A stretch of DNA of 64,000 nt, from positions 620,001 through 684,000 of the forward strand of contig NZ_JACHLK010000001.1 in assembly GCF_014207955.1 (NCBI RefSeq). The letters run 5' to 3'. The notes under the pieces were generated by a model. That model did no database searches, was not told the origin of the DNA, and worked only from the letters and a program-made list of their open reading frames with translations. Positions 9,557 through 22,674 of this stretch are shown here, one piece after another. A program made the position numbers and the translations under genes. The stretch comes from Acidovorax soli (GTDB lineage Bacteria; Pseudomonadota; Gammaproteobacteria; Burkholderiales; Burkholderiaceae_C). Each line of letters begins with the position of its first letter. The first letter of the stretch is position 1.

Positions 9557-10603
9557 ATGGCCCTCATGGATTTCATCAAGAAACAGTTCATCGACGTCCT
9601 GCAGTGGACCGAGGACGGTGACGGCACGCTCGCCTGGCGCTTCCCGATGAGCGGCATGGAAATCCAGAACGGCGGCACGCTGGTGGTGCGTGAGTCGCAG
9701 ATGGCCGTCTTCGTCAACGAAGGCAAGGTGGCCGACGTCTTCGGGCCTGGCACCTACAAGCTCACCACGCAGACCCTGCCGGTGCTGACCTACCTGAAGA
9801 ACTGGGACAAGCTCTTCGAGTCACCCTTCAAGAGCGATGTCTACTTCTTCAGCACGCGCCAGCAGATCGACCAGAAGTGGGGCACGCCCCAGCCCATCAC
9901 CATCCGCGACAAGGACTTCGGTGCGGTGCGCCTGCGTGCCTTCGGCAACTATGCCTTCCGCATCGCCGACCCCAAGCTGTTCCACACCGAGATCTCGGGC
10001 ACGCGCGACGTCTACCCCGTGGGCGACCTCGAAGGCCAGTTGCGCGGCCTGGTGCTGCAGAACATCAGCAACGCCATTGCCGGCAGCGGCCTGCCCTTCC
10101 TGGACCTGGCGGCCAACCAGGTCATGTTCGCCGATGCGCTGACCAAGGAACTGGCGCCCATCTTCGCCAAGCTGGGCCTGTTGATCGAGAACCTCACGGT
10201 GCAGAACGTCTCGCTGCCCGAAGAGCTGCAGAAGATCCTCGACCAGAAGATCGGCATGGGCATGGTCGGCAACGACATGGCCAAGTTCATGCAGTACCAG
10301 ACGGCCCAGGCCATCCCCAAGTTCGCCGAGAACAGCGGTGGCGGCAGCGGCATCGCGGGCGACGCCATGGGCCTGGGTGCCGGCGTGGCGCTGGGCCAGG
10401 TGATGGCGCAGAACCTGCAGCAGGGCCTGCAGGGCGGCGGCAATGCCGCGCCCGCAGCGGCGGCCGTGGCGGCCGCCGCTGGCGTCAAGCCCGAGGACGT
10501 GATGGCCACGCTCGAGAAGCTGGGCGATCTCAAGGCCAAGGGCATCCTCACGCAGGAGGAGTTCGACGCCAAGAAGTCCGAACTGCTCAAGAAGCTGATC
10601 TGA
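9557..10603 (+). CDS. SPFH/band-7 domain protein with C-terminal SHOCT domain (YdjI-like)
   Basis: The 348-residue protein has an SPFH (band 7/prohibitin-like) body over about residues 20-250. An Ala/Gly-rich linker follows (about 260-310), then a SHOCT bihelical domain at the end (KLGDLKAKGILTQEEFDAKKSELL). There is no signal peptide or membrane helix, so membrane contact is probably peripheral. Related SPFH-SHOCT proteins are found beside DUF4178, DUF350 and PspA-type envelope-stress genes. Here the DUF4178 and DUF350 genes follow at 105 and 20 bp, which suggests one operon. The biochemical role is unknown. Confidence 0.85.
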   Translation: MALMDFIKKQFIDVLQWTEDGDGTLAWRFPMSGMEIQNGGTLVVRESQMAVFVNEGKVADVFGPGTYKLTTQTLPVLTYLKNWDKLFESPFKSDVYFFSTRQQIDQKWGTPQPITIRDKDFGAVRLRAFGNYAFRIADPKLFHTEISGTRDVYPVGDLEGQLRGLVLQNISNAIAGSGLPFLDLAANQVMFADALTKELAPIFAKLGLLIENLTVQNVSLPEELQKILDQKIGMGMVGNDMAKFMQYQTAQAIPKFAENSGGGSGIAGDAMGLGAGVALGQVMAQNLQQGLQGGGNAAPAAAAVAAAAGVKPEDVMATLEKLGDLKAKGILTQEEFDAKKSELLKKLI

Positions 10604-10708
10604 GGCCCGGCGCAACCCCTACCTTCGCCACCGGCGCCTCGGGTGCGGGCGGCAGCGGGCTGACGGCCCCCTGCAGCCCAGCACCTGGACGCCCGTGGCA
10701 ACGCCCGA

Positions 10709-12205
10709 ATGGCCACTGACCCCACACAGCGTTCCTACCGCGCGCCCTGCCCGGGCTGCGGCGCGCCGGTTGAATTCCGCAGCGCGCAGTCCACCCACGC
10801 CGTCTGCGGCTACTGCCAGAGCACCGTGGTGCGCAGCGGCGACGTGCTGCAGCGCCTGGGCAAGATGGCCGAGCTGTTCGATGACCACAGCCCGCTGCAG
10901 CTCATGGCCAGCGGGCGCATCACGCTCGACGGCAAGGAGGTGCCGTTCACGCTGATCGGCCGCCTGCAGTACAAGACCGAGGCCGGTGTCTGGACCGAGT
11001 GGTCGGCCTTCCTGCAGGACGGCACCCTGGCCAGCCTGGGCGAGGACAACGGCGCCTACGTCTTCACCCGGCCCATGGAGGCCGGGCGCGAGCTGCCCGA
11101 GGCCAGCCGTTTCCGTATCGGCGCCACCACGGCCATCAGCGGCAAGTCGTACTCCGTCGCCTTCAGCGGCAGTGCCACGCTGATCTCGGCCCAGGGCGAA
11201 CTGCCCAAGCTGCCGCCCATCGGCCAGCCCTTCGACATGGTCGAGTTGCGCAGCGCCGATGGCGAGGTGCTCAGCATCGACTACGGCCACCAGCCGCCGC
11301 ACCTGGAGCGCGGCCGCGCCGTGCTGCTGGAGGACCTCAAGCTCACCGGCCTCAAGGACGAATCGGCCAAGGACGAGAAGGGCCGCCAGTTCAACTGCCC
11401 GCACTGCGGTGCGCCGGTGCAGGTGCAGCTGTCCACCACCAAGAGCATCACCTGCGGATCGTGCGCGAGCATCATCTCGCTGGACAGCGGCGTGGGGGGC
11501 GAGCTGCGCTCGGCCGAGCAGGACGAGCCGGTGCGCCCCATCATCCCGCTGGGCAGCAAGGGCCAGCTGCAGGGCGTGCACTGGCAGGTGGTGGGTTTCC
11601 AGCACCGCATGGGCGTGGAGCCCGGCGACGACGAGCACTTCGGCTGGAGCGAGTACCTGCTGTTCAACCAGAAGCGCGGCTTCGCCTTCCTGGTCGATGC
11701 CGAGGACGGCTGGAGCATGGTGCGCCCGACCACGGGTGCCCCGCAGATGGCGGCCAGCGGCCGCAGCGCCACCTACCTGGGCACCACCTACCAGCTCAAG
11801 TACAGCTACGAGGCCGAGACCACCTATGTGCTCGGCGAGTTCTACTGGCAGGTCACGCGTGGGCAGAAGACCTCGAACCGCGACTTCGCGAGCGCCAAGG
11901 GCCTGTTGTCCATGGAGCAGACGTCCAATGAGGTGACCTGGTCCTCGGGCGACAAACTGGCCAGCGACACCGTGGCCAAGGCCTTCAAGCTCGAAGACAA
12001 GAAGGATGTGCTGCAGCGCGACGACCCGGGGCCCTTCGTGGCCAAATCGGGCCTGGGCTGCGGCACCATCATCATCATTGCGATCGTCATCATCATCCTG
12101 CTGATCCTGCTGAGCAACTGTTCCGGGTCGTCCGGCAGCAGCGGCTACCGCAGCTCGGGCGGCTCGTTCGGCGGCTATTCCAGCGGCGGCGGCGGGCACA
12201 AGTAA
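10709..12205 (+). CDS. DUF4178 domain protein with two zinc ribbons and a C-terminal membrane anchor
   Basis: The 498-residue protein opens with a CPGC...CGYC zinc ribbon (Cys14, 17, 33, 36), followed by a DUF4178-like beta-rich domain. A second zinc ribbon (CPHC...CGSC, about residues 230-252) leads into a second DUF4178-like domain. An Ile-rich membrane helix (about 449-470) precedes a short Ser/Gly tail. The duplicated ribbon-plus-domain layout is evident. The bulk is probably cytoplasmic and tail-anchored. DUF4178 has no proven activity; the family recurs with DUF350 and membrane aminopropyltransferases. Confidence 0.85.
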   Translation: MATDPTQRSYRAPCPGCGAPVEFRSAQSTHAVCGYCQSTVVRSGDVLQRLGKMAELFDDHSPLQLMASGRITLDGKEVPFTLIGRLQYKTEAGVWTEWSAFLQDGTLASLGEDNGAYVFTRPMEAGRELPEASRFRIGATTAISGKSYSVAFSGSATLISAQGELPKLPPIGQPFDMVELRSADGEVLSIDYGHQPPHLERGRAVLLEDLKLTGLKDESAKDEKGRQFNCPHCGAPVQVQLSTTKSITCGSCASIISLDSGVGGELRSAEQDEPVRPIIPLGSKGQLQGVHWQVVGFQHRMGVEPGDDEHFGWSEYLLFNQKRGFAFLVDAEDGWSMVRPTTGAPQMAASGRSATYLGTTYQLKYSYEAETTYVLGEFYWQVTRGQKTSNRDFASAKGLLSMEQTSNEVTWSSGDKLASDTVAKAFKLEDKKDVLQRDDPGPFVAKSGLGCGTIIIIAIVIIILLILLSNCSGSSGSSGYRSSGGSFGGYSSGGGGHK

Positions 12206-12225
12206 TTTATCAAGGAGCTTCCACC

Positions 12226-12447
12226 ATGATGGGAATCGAATGGCTCAAGCCCGCGGCGTTCCTCGGGTCCATCCTGTACGCGCTGATCGGCGTCGTGATC
12301 TTCTGGCTGTGCTTCATCATCGTCGACAAGATCACGCCCTATGACCTGTGGGGCGAGATCGTCGAGAAGCAGAACATCGCGCTCGGCGTGGTGGTGGCGG
12401 CCATGTGCCTGGGCATCAGCATCATTGTCGCCGCCGCCATCCACTGA
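12226..12447 (+). CDS. DUF350-like small membrane protein
   Basis: The 73-residue product has two membrane helices (about residues 11-34 and 50-72) joined by a short polar loop containing DKITPYDLW. This matches one half of the usual four-helix DUF350 unit. AAGGAGC precedes the ATG at 12226, and the gene begins 20 bp after the DUF4178 gene. The function is unknown; DUF350 proteins are found in envelope-stress and polyamine-linked operons. It may work as a dimer, since it carries only one repeat. Confidence 0.78.
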   Translation: MMGIEWLKPAAFLGSILYALIGVVIFWLCFIIVDKITPYDLWGEIVEKQNIALGVVVAAMCLGISIIVAAAIH

Positions 12448-12465
12448 AGGCCATTGCGGTGCGAC

Positions 12466-12488
12466 GGCAGGGCTCCCCCGGGGCCTGC
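12466..12488 (+). terminator. Hairpin after the DUF350 gene
   Basis: GCAGG and CCTGC enclose a CCCC/GGGG stretch just after the DUF350 stop. There is no clear T-run. It may end the 9.5-12.4 kb operon before the iron-regulated receptor gene. Confidence 0.3.
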
Positions 12489-12519
12489 GGGTGCTTGTCC
12501 TTTGGAGTGCAAAGGAATG

Positions 12520-12538
12520 AATAAGAATAATTATCGTT
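12520..12538 (+). promoter_or_regulatory. Fur box upstream of siderophore receptor
   Basis: The 19-mer AATAAGAATAATTATCGTT fits the beta-proteobacterial Fur pattern AATGAnAATnATTnTCATT at all but two of the defined positions. It lies 71-89 bp before the receptor ATG, in a locally AT-rich island. Iron-replete repression is inferred. Confidence 0.7.
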
Positions 12539-12608
12539 TGTATTAAAATGTGTACTTTCTGTTAACGGGTGCGGCCGGAGGGGCCGTGTTCGACCCACTG
12601 GAGTACAC

Positions 12609-14753
12609 ATGGCGAACAAGAACCATGCGGGCAGCACCAAGGCTGCCCGTTTTCATTTGACAGCCACCGCCGCAGCCAGCCTGCTGGCCGTGCTGGGTGC
12701 CTCCCAGGCCTGGGCCCAGGCCGATGCCGCCCTGCCCGCTGTGCAGGTGACCGGCTCGCAGTACGACGCCGACGATGTGCGCCCCGAAGGCGTGACTACG
12801 GCCACCAAGACCTACATGGCGCCCAAGGACATTCCGCAGACCATCGACACGCTGGAAGTCAACAAGTACAAGAGCTACGGCATCAACGACCTGGCCGTCA
12901 TGCTCGATGGTGTGCCCGGTGTGAACACCAAGTACGACATGCGCGGCGAGGGCGTGATGATCCGCGGCTTCAACGCCGACTCGGGCGACATCTACCGCGA
13001 CGGCGTGCGCGAATCGGGCCAGGTGCGCCGCAGTACGGCCAACGTCGAGCGCATCGAGATCCTCAAGGGCCCGGCCTCGGTGCTCTACGGCCGCAGCAGC
13101 GGCGGCGGCATCGTGAACCTGGTGAGCAAGCAGGCACGCTTCGATGCCAAGAGCAGCGTCACCCTGCGCGGCGGTTCGTGGGACAACTACGGCGGCACGC
13201 TCGACATCAACAAGGTCATCAACGAACACGTGGCCGTGCGCCTGACGGCCGACCGCGAGCAGGCCGACAGCTTCCGCAGCGGCATCCGCAACAAGAACGA
13301 GATGGTCTCGCCCAGCATCCTGGTGGACACCCGCACCGGCCTGCGCTGGACGGGGCAGTACACCTACGACAACATCTGGCGCGTGCCCGACCGCGGTCCG
13401 GTCTACGACCAACTGCCCGCGGGCGTCTCCATCCGCAAGGGCTTTGCCCACCCCAGCGACTATGTGGAGGACCGCCTGCGCGTGCTGCGTTCGGACCTGT
13501 CGTACGACTTCAACAAGGCCTGGAGCGTGCGCTGGGTGGCCAGCAAGCGCGAGGCCAGCCAGGACTTCGACCATTACTTCGCCGGCACCTACTGCAATGC
13601 GGCCGGTCAGACCACCGCAGGCGCGGCCTGCACCTGGCGCGGCCAGGTGCGGCCCAACTACGCCTGGCAGCAGACGGCCAACGAGACCCTGTCCAACACC
13701 GTGGACCTCACGGGCAAGTTCAGCACCGGCAGCCTCCAGCACGAGGTGCTGGTCGGGGTGGAGGTCAGCGAGGAAAAGCGCCATCCGCGCATCGGCCAGC
13801 CCGCGTCCACCTTCAGCTACGACCCGTTGCAGCCCATTGCCTGGGGCGCCAAGCCGGCCCAGGGCAACCCGACCCAGCACAACCTGCACAAGGCGGAGAG
13901 CCAGGCCCTGTACGTGCAGGACCTCATCAGCCTCACGCCCGAGTGGAAGCTGCTGGCCGGCCTGCGCTACGACCGCTTCGATTTCCACAGCACCAACCTG
14001 CTGACCAACATGGGGCGCGGCTATGACGGCGACGCGGTGAGCCCGCGCCTGGGCGTGGTCTGGCAGCCGGTGCGCGAGCACAGCCTGTACGCCTCGTGGA
14101 ACAAGAGCTACTCGCCCTATGGCGGGCGCGGCATGATCACGGTGGACGTCTCGCCCACCGCCGTGTACGACGACGAGCCCCAGCACTCGCGCCAGATCGA
14201 AGTGGGCGTCAAGAGCGACTGGCTCAACGGTGCGCTGTCCACCCAGCTGTCGGTCTACCAGCTGCAGCACGCCAACATCCGCTACCGTCCCGATGCGGTC
14301 AATGATCCTTTCACCTGGGCCATCCGTGGCAAGGAGCGCTCGCGCGGTATCGAGTTCAGCGCGGCCGGCCGCGTGGCCTCGTCGTGGTACGTGCGCGGCG
14401 GCGTGGGCGTGACCAGCGCCAAGGTCATGGAGGACAAGCAGCAGCCCGCGCTCGTGGGCAAGTACCTGGTGGACACGGCCTTGCGCAATGGCAACCTCTT
14501 CGTGCGCTACGCGCCCCAGGGGCCCTGGTATGCGGAAATCGGCGTCACCCACACCAGCGCGCGCTGGCTCAATGCGGCCAACACCTCGCGCGTGCCGGGC
14601 TATACCCGCTGGGATGCGCTGGTCGGCTGGCGCCAGGGCGCATGGACGGCAACCGCTGCGCTGTCGAACCTGCTGGACAAGGAATACTGGCGTTCAGATG
14701 CCATGCCGGGCGCGCCGCGCAGCCTGCTCGTCAGCGTCAACTACCAGTTTTAA
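12609..14753 (+). CDS. TonB-dependent siderophore receptor
   Basis: This 714-residue outer-membrane receptor has a signal peptide ending near residue 37 (ASQAWAQ). A plug domain covers about residues 60-175, with the typical VERIEILKGPASVLYGRSSGGG. A beta-barrel follows and ends in an aromatic residue (VNYQF). The plug resembles the catecholate/ferrichrome group (Fiu/FhuA-like); the exact ligand is not readable. A Fur box precedes it, and GGAG is the ribosome site. It sits between the DUF350 gene and the aminopropyltransferase, gene types otherwise often neighbours, which suggests it was inserted there. Confidence 0.92.
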   Translation: MANKNHAGSTKAARFHLTATAAASLLAVLGASQAWAQADAALPAVQVTGSQYDADDVRPEGVTTATKTYMAPKDIPQTIDTLEVNKYKSYGINDLAVMLDGVPGVNTKYDMRGEGVMIRGFNADSGDIYRDGVRESGQVRRSTANVERIEILKGPASVLYGRSSGGGIVNLVSKQARFDAKSSVTLRGGSWDNYGGTLDINKVINEHVAVRLTADREQADSFRSGIRNKNEMVSPSILVDTRTGLRWTGQYTYDNIWRVPDRGPVYDQLPAGVSIRKGFAHPSDYVEDRLRVLRSDLSYDFNKAWSVRWVASKREASQDFDHYFAGTYCNAAGQTTAGAACTWRGQVRPNYAWQQTANETLSNTVDLTGKFSTGSLQHEVLVGVEVSEEKRHPRIGQPASTFSYDPLQPIAWGAKPAQGNPTQHNLHKAESQALYVQDLISLTPEWKLLAGLRYDRFDFHSTNLLTNMGRGYDGDAVSPRLGVVWQPVREHSLYASWNKSYSPYGGRGMITVDVSPTAVYDDEPQHSRQIEVGVKSDWLNGALSTQLSVYQLQHANIRYRPDAVNDPFTWAIRGKERSRGIEFSAAGRVASSWYVRGGVGVTSAKVMEDKQQPALVGKYLVDTALRNGNLFVRYAPQGPWYAEIGVTHTSARWLNAANTSRVPGYTRWDALVGWRQGAWTATAALSNLLDKEYWRSDAMPGAPRSLLVSVNYQF

Positions 14754-14776
14754 GCCCGGCCATTTCTCTGGCATGG

Positions 14777-14798
14777 ACGAGGGGCTATGCCCCCTCGT
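14777..14798 (+). terminator. Perfect 8-bp hairpin after the siderophore receptor
   Basis: ACGAGGGG pairs perfectly with CCCCTCGT around a 6-nt loop, 24 bp after the receptor stop and 17 bp before the next start. There is no T-run. It may end the receptor transcript or hinder initiation of the next gene. Confidence 0.4.
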
Positions 14799-14814
14799 GC
14801 AGACTGGCTGCGTG

Positions 14815-15918
14815 ATGGCCCATGCACCTCGCTCCAAACCTCGACGCCTCGGCAGGCGTGGCGGGATGGTGGGCGGCACTGTCTTGGTGGCGCTGATGGC
14901 GGGGGCTGTGTGGCTGTGGTGGCCTGCGGCAGACCTTCCATCCGCGGTGCGTGTTGCCGGGGGCGCTCCACCGCAGGGCCGGGATTTTCCCTGGAACCCG
15001 CACCTGGGCGCTGGCATGGCAGCAACCGATACCGCCGCCGTGCCCCCCGCGGTACCCCCGCCTTCCCCTGAAGAGATCCAGCGCAGCAAGCGCCGGTTCG
15101 GCTCTGCGGTGTCCAATGCGATCGACGCTCCGCCGCGGCCGGTCTGGGAAATGCTGCGCAGCTACACCGGGCCGTCGGTCGAGGGCATCGACTCCGATGT
15201 GGCTCTGCTGGCCGGCCTGAGCTTCTGTGCTTCCAGCCGATGGTTGCCGGACGTGCTGTGGCAGATGCGTTCGCAGGGCACGGCCTCGGGAGATGCGCTG
15301 CAGCAACTCGACGCGCGCCATACCCAGGCGTCGGTGCTCTGTGTACGCCTGTCGGACCAGGACTATGCGCTGCGCACCGACATCCTGCGGCTGCACGCGC
15401 GGGCCGGCGATGCGGATGCGCAGCTCAATTTTCAGTTTGTCGGACCCAGGGGCCTCATCGGCAGCGAGGGCTATGCGGGTACACCCCAGAGCGAGGCCCA
15501 ATTGGCTGCCTGGGGCCAGGAGGTGCTCGACTACGCCAGGCAGGCATTGCTGAATGACACACACCGAGCGGTGAGCACTCTGGCATGGTTGCATGATGAA
15601 GGGCCCCCGATCCCTCCGAACCCTGCATTCTCGGCATTCCGCGATCCGGTCGAAGGCCATGCCTACCGCATCCTGATGGCGCGCATGTTCCGCAACCCGC
15701 AAAACCTGGCCGACTTCATGCAGCGCGAAGTGGCCCGCCTGCCACCCGTGCAGGTAGCGCAGGGACGAGTCCGGGCCGAAGCCATCGCTCAGGGGCTGGC
15801 GGCGCAGCTTGCAGCCCAGGGCAAGGCGCTGCCCCATGGCCTGTTGGGCCTGGCCGCTGCCCCGGCCACCGCCACGCCCCGCCAGCAGCCTGTGCCTTCG
15901 CCGTTCGCAGCACAATAG
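14815..15918 (+). CDS. Membrane-anchored protein of unknown function
   Basis: I do not recognise this 367-residue protein. It has a basic N-terminus (SKPRRLGRRG), one membrane helix (about residues 18-38) and a Pro-rich linker. A mostly helical domain rich in Ala, Leu and Gln follows, with the stretch HARAGDADAQLNF, which faintly recalls Sel1-type repeats. The domain is probably periplasmic. The ATG at 14815 is preferred because it directly precedes the basic-plus-hydrophobic anchor; GTG 14812 and ATG 14773 are alternatives. It ends 4 bp before the likely TTG start of the aminopropyltransferase, so the two are probably coupled. Confidence 0.6.
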   Translation: MAHAPRSKPRRLGRRGGMVGGTVLVALMAGAVWLWWPAADLPSAVRVAGGAPPQGRDFPWNPHLGAGMAATDTAAVPPAVPPPSPEEIQRSKRRFGSAVSNAIDAPPRPVWEMLRSYTGPSVEGIDSDVALLAGLSFCASSRWLPDVLWQMRSQGTASGDALQQLDARHTQASVLCVRLSDQDYALRTDILRLHARAGDADAQLNFQFVGPRGLIGSEGYAGTPQSEAQLAAWGQEVLDYARQALLNDTHRAVSTLAWLHDEGPPIPPNPAFSAFRDPVEGHAYRILMARMFRNPQNLADFMQREVARLPPVQVAQGRVRAEAIAQGLAAQLAAQGKALPHGLLGLAAAPATATPRQQPVPSPFAAQ

Positions 15919-15922
15919 CGGC

Positions 15923-17512
15923 TTGTCCTCGAACCCTACCTCCCCCTCCTCCCTCCCCCCCGTGCCCGCACCGGGCGTGCGCCCCATCGATGTCGCACTG
16001 CTGGCCAGCGTGTTCGTCGTGGCCGCTTGCGGCCTGCTCTACGAGCTCGCGGCCGGCGCCCTCGCCTCCTATGTGCTGGGCGATTCGGTGCTGCAGTTCT
16101 CCACCATCATCGGCACCTACCTGTTCGCCATGGGCGTGGGCTCCTGGCTGTCGCGCTATTTCGAGCGCCAGCTGCCCGCGCACTTCCTGCGCATCGAACT
16201 GCTGGTGGCGCTGATCGGCGGCGTGTTGCCGGCCACGCTGTTCCTGGCCAATGCCTATGCGCCCGGGGCCTTCCGCCTGCTGCTGTACGGCATGGTGTTC
16301 ATGGTGGGCACGCTGGCCGGGCTGGAGATTCCGCTGGTCATGCGCATCTTGAAGCGCAATGTGGCGCTCAAGGACCTGGTCTCGCAGGTGCTGACCTTCG
16401 ACTACCTGGGCGCGCTGGCCGTGTCCATGGCCTTCCCGTTGCTGCTGGTGCCGCAGCTGGGGCTCATCCGCACGGGCCTGCTGTTCGGGCTCATGAATGC
16501 CTTTGTTGCGCTGTGGGCCGTGTGGCTGTTCCGCCAGGAGCTGCGCCGCCTGCGCGCGCATGCCTTCGCCTGCCTGGCTGTGATCGGGTTGCTGCTGGCC
16601 GGGCTGGTCGGCGCCGACCACATCACGAGCTTTGCCGAAGACAAGTTCTACCAGGACCGCATCGTCATCAGCACCGCCTCGCCCTACCAGCGCATCGTGG
16701 TCACCAACGGCAAGCTGGGCCATCGTCTGTACCTCAATGGCAACCTTCAGTTCGCCGAGCGCGACGAGTACCGCTACCACGAGGCCCTGGTCCACCCCGC
16801 CATGGCGGCCCATGGCGCGCCCCGGCGCGTGGCCGTGCTCGGGGGCGGCGACGGCATGGCCGTGCGCGAGATCCTCAAGTACCCCTCGGTCGAGTCGGTC
16901 ACCCTGGTCGAGCTCGATCCGGCCATGACGCGCCTGTTCACTGAAGACCCGACGCTCGCCCGGCTCAACGGCAATGCCCTGCGCTCGCCCAAGGTGCAGG
17001 TGGTCAACACCGACGCCTTCCAGTGGCTGCAGCAGTGCAAGGCGCCCGGCTGCGATGCGGCAGAGGATGTGTTCGACGTGATCGTGGTGGACTTCCCCGA
17101 CCCGACCAACTTCTCCATCGGCAAGCTCTACACCAACAGCTTCTATGCGCTGCTCGACAAGCGCCTGTCGGCCAGCGGCTATGCCGTGGTGCAGACCACC
17201 TCGCCGCTGGTGGCGCGCAAGAGCTACTGGACGGTGGTGCAGACCATGGAATCGGTGGGCCTGCAGACGGCGCCTTACCACGCCCATGTGCCGAGCTTCG
17301 GCGAGTGGGGCTTCGTGGTGGCCAGCCGCCGGCCCTGGCGCCTGCCCGAGGCGCTGCCTGCGGACCTGCGCTTCCTGAGCGCGGGCACGCTGCCCCTGCT
17401 GTTCGACTTTCCGGTTGACATGGCGCGTTTGCCGGCGGACGTGAACCGCCTGTCCAACCAGGCCCTGGTGCACACCTATGAGCGGGAGTGGGGCAAGGTG
17501 GTGGCACATTAG
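15923..17512 (+). CDS. Membrane-embedded polyamine aminopropyltransferase (spermidine synthase-like)
   Basis: About seven membrane helices fill the first 230 residues. A spermidine-synthase domain follows with the AdoMet-type motif LGGGDGM, the acidic VELDPAM, TDAFQWL, and DVIVVDFPDPTN near the active site. Members are predicted to transfer aminopropyl groups to polyamines at the inner membrane. No ATG fits the N-terminus. TTG at 15923, 4 bp after the upstream stop, gives 529 residues; GTG at 15962 is the alternative. Family members often sit with DUF350 and DUF4178 genes. Here those lie 3.5 kb upstream, beyond a TonB receptor gene. Confidence 0.82.
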   Translation: MSSNPTSPSSLPPVPAPGVRPIDVALLASVFVVAACGLLYELAAGALASYVLGDSVLQFSTIIGTYLFAMGVGSWLSRYFERQLPAHFLRIELLVALIGGVLPATLFLANAYAPGAFRLLLYGMVFMVGTLAGLEIPLVMRILKRNVALKDLVSQVLTFDYLGALAVSMAFPLLLVPQLGLIRTGLLFGLMNAFVALWAVWLFRQELRRLRAHAFACLAVIGLLLAGLVGADHITSFAEDKFYQDRIVISTASPYQRIVVTNGKLGHRLYLNGNLQFAERDEYRYHEALVHPAMAAHGAPRRVAVLGGGDGMAVREILKYPSVESVTLVELDPAMTRLFTEDPTLARLNGNALRSPKVQVVNTDAFQWLQQCKAPGCDAAEDVFDVIVVDFPDPTNFSIGKLYTNSFYALLDKRLSASGYAVVQTTSPLVARKSYWTVVQTMESVGLQTAPYHAHVPSFGEWGFVVASRRPWRLPEALPADLRFLSAGTLPLLFDFPVDMARLPADVNRLSNQALVHTYEREWGKVVAH

Positions 17513-17517
17513 CGTTC

Positions 17518-17635
17518 ACCCCCTGAGGCGCTTCGCGCCTTCCCCCTCTCTCATATTGCTTCGCAATCTGGGAGGGGGACGCCCCCAGTGCGGCGGGGCG
17601 GCCCTTGCACGGGGGCGCTGGTCTGGGCCGCGCCA
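17518..17635 (+). repeat. Dispersed Comamonadaceae-type repeat, copy 2
   Basis: This intergenic element starts CACCCCCTGAGGCGCTTCGC and ends GGCCCTTGCACGGGG followed by TCTGGGCCGCGCC, matching the ends of copy 1 at 1-76. Its middle holds a strong hairpin: CCCCCTCT...ATTGC-ttc-GCAAT...GGGAGGGGG, about 17541-17579. It follows the aminopropyltransferase stop by 5 bp, again placing the element at a gene's 3' end. It likely ends or stabilises the transcript. Confidence 0.65.
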
Positions 17636-17654
17636 GTCCCAAAGGTCGGGCGCT

Positions 17655-17681
17655 GTTGCATCCATGCCGCGTGGATGTAAC
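17655..17681. promoter_or_regulatory. Inverted repeat upstream of the MHYT kinase
   Basis: GTTGCATCCA and TGGATGTAAC form 10-bp arms with one mismatch around TGCCGCG, 64-90 bp before the kinase start. It may be an operator or a terminator stem. Confidence 0.35.
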
Positions 17682-17744
17682 AAAACGGGGTGTGGGCGGG
17701 TTTCAAGGCCCTGTGGGTAAATCGCTCACCGGCTTGCCGGCAGA

Positions 17745-21557
<3,813 letters not shown>

Positions 21558-21632
21558 ACCAGGCCAGCGCCGGGTGCGGGACAATAGGCACATGAACCTG
21601 CCCCGCCAGACCCACCGCAGGGAGCCTGCCGC

Positions 21633-22628
<996 letters not shown>

Positions 22629-22674
22629 TCCCCCGGCTTCTGCGGGACACGCGGGTGACGTAGAGTACGGCCCC

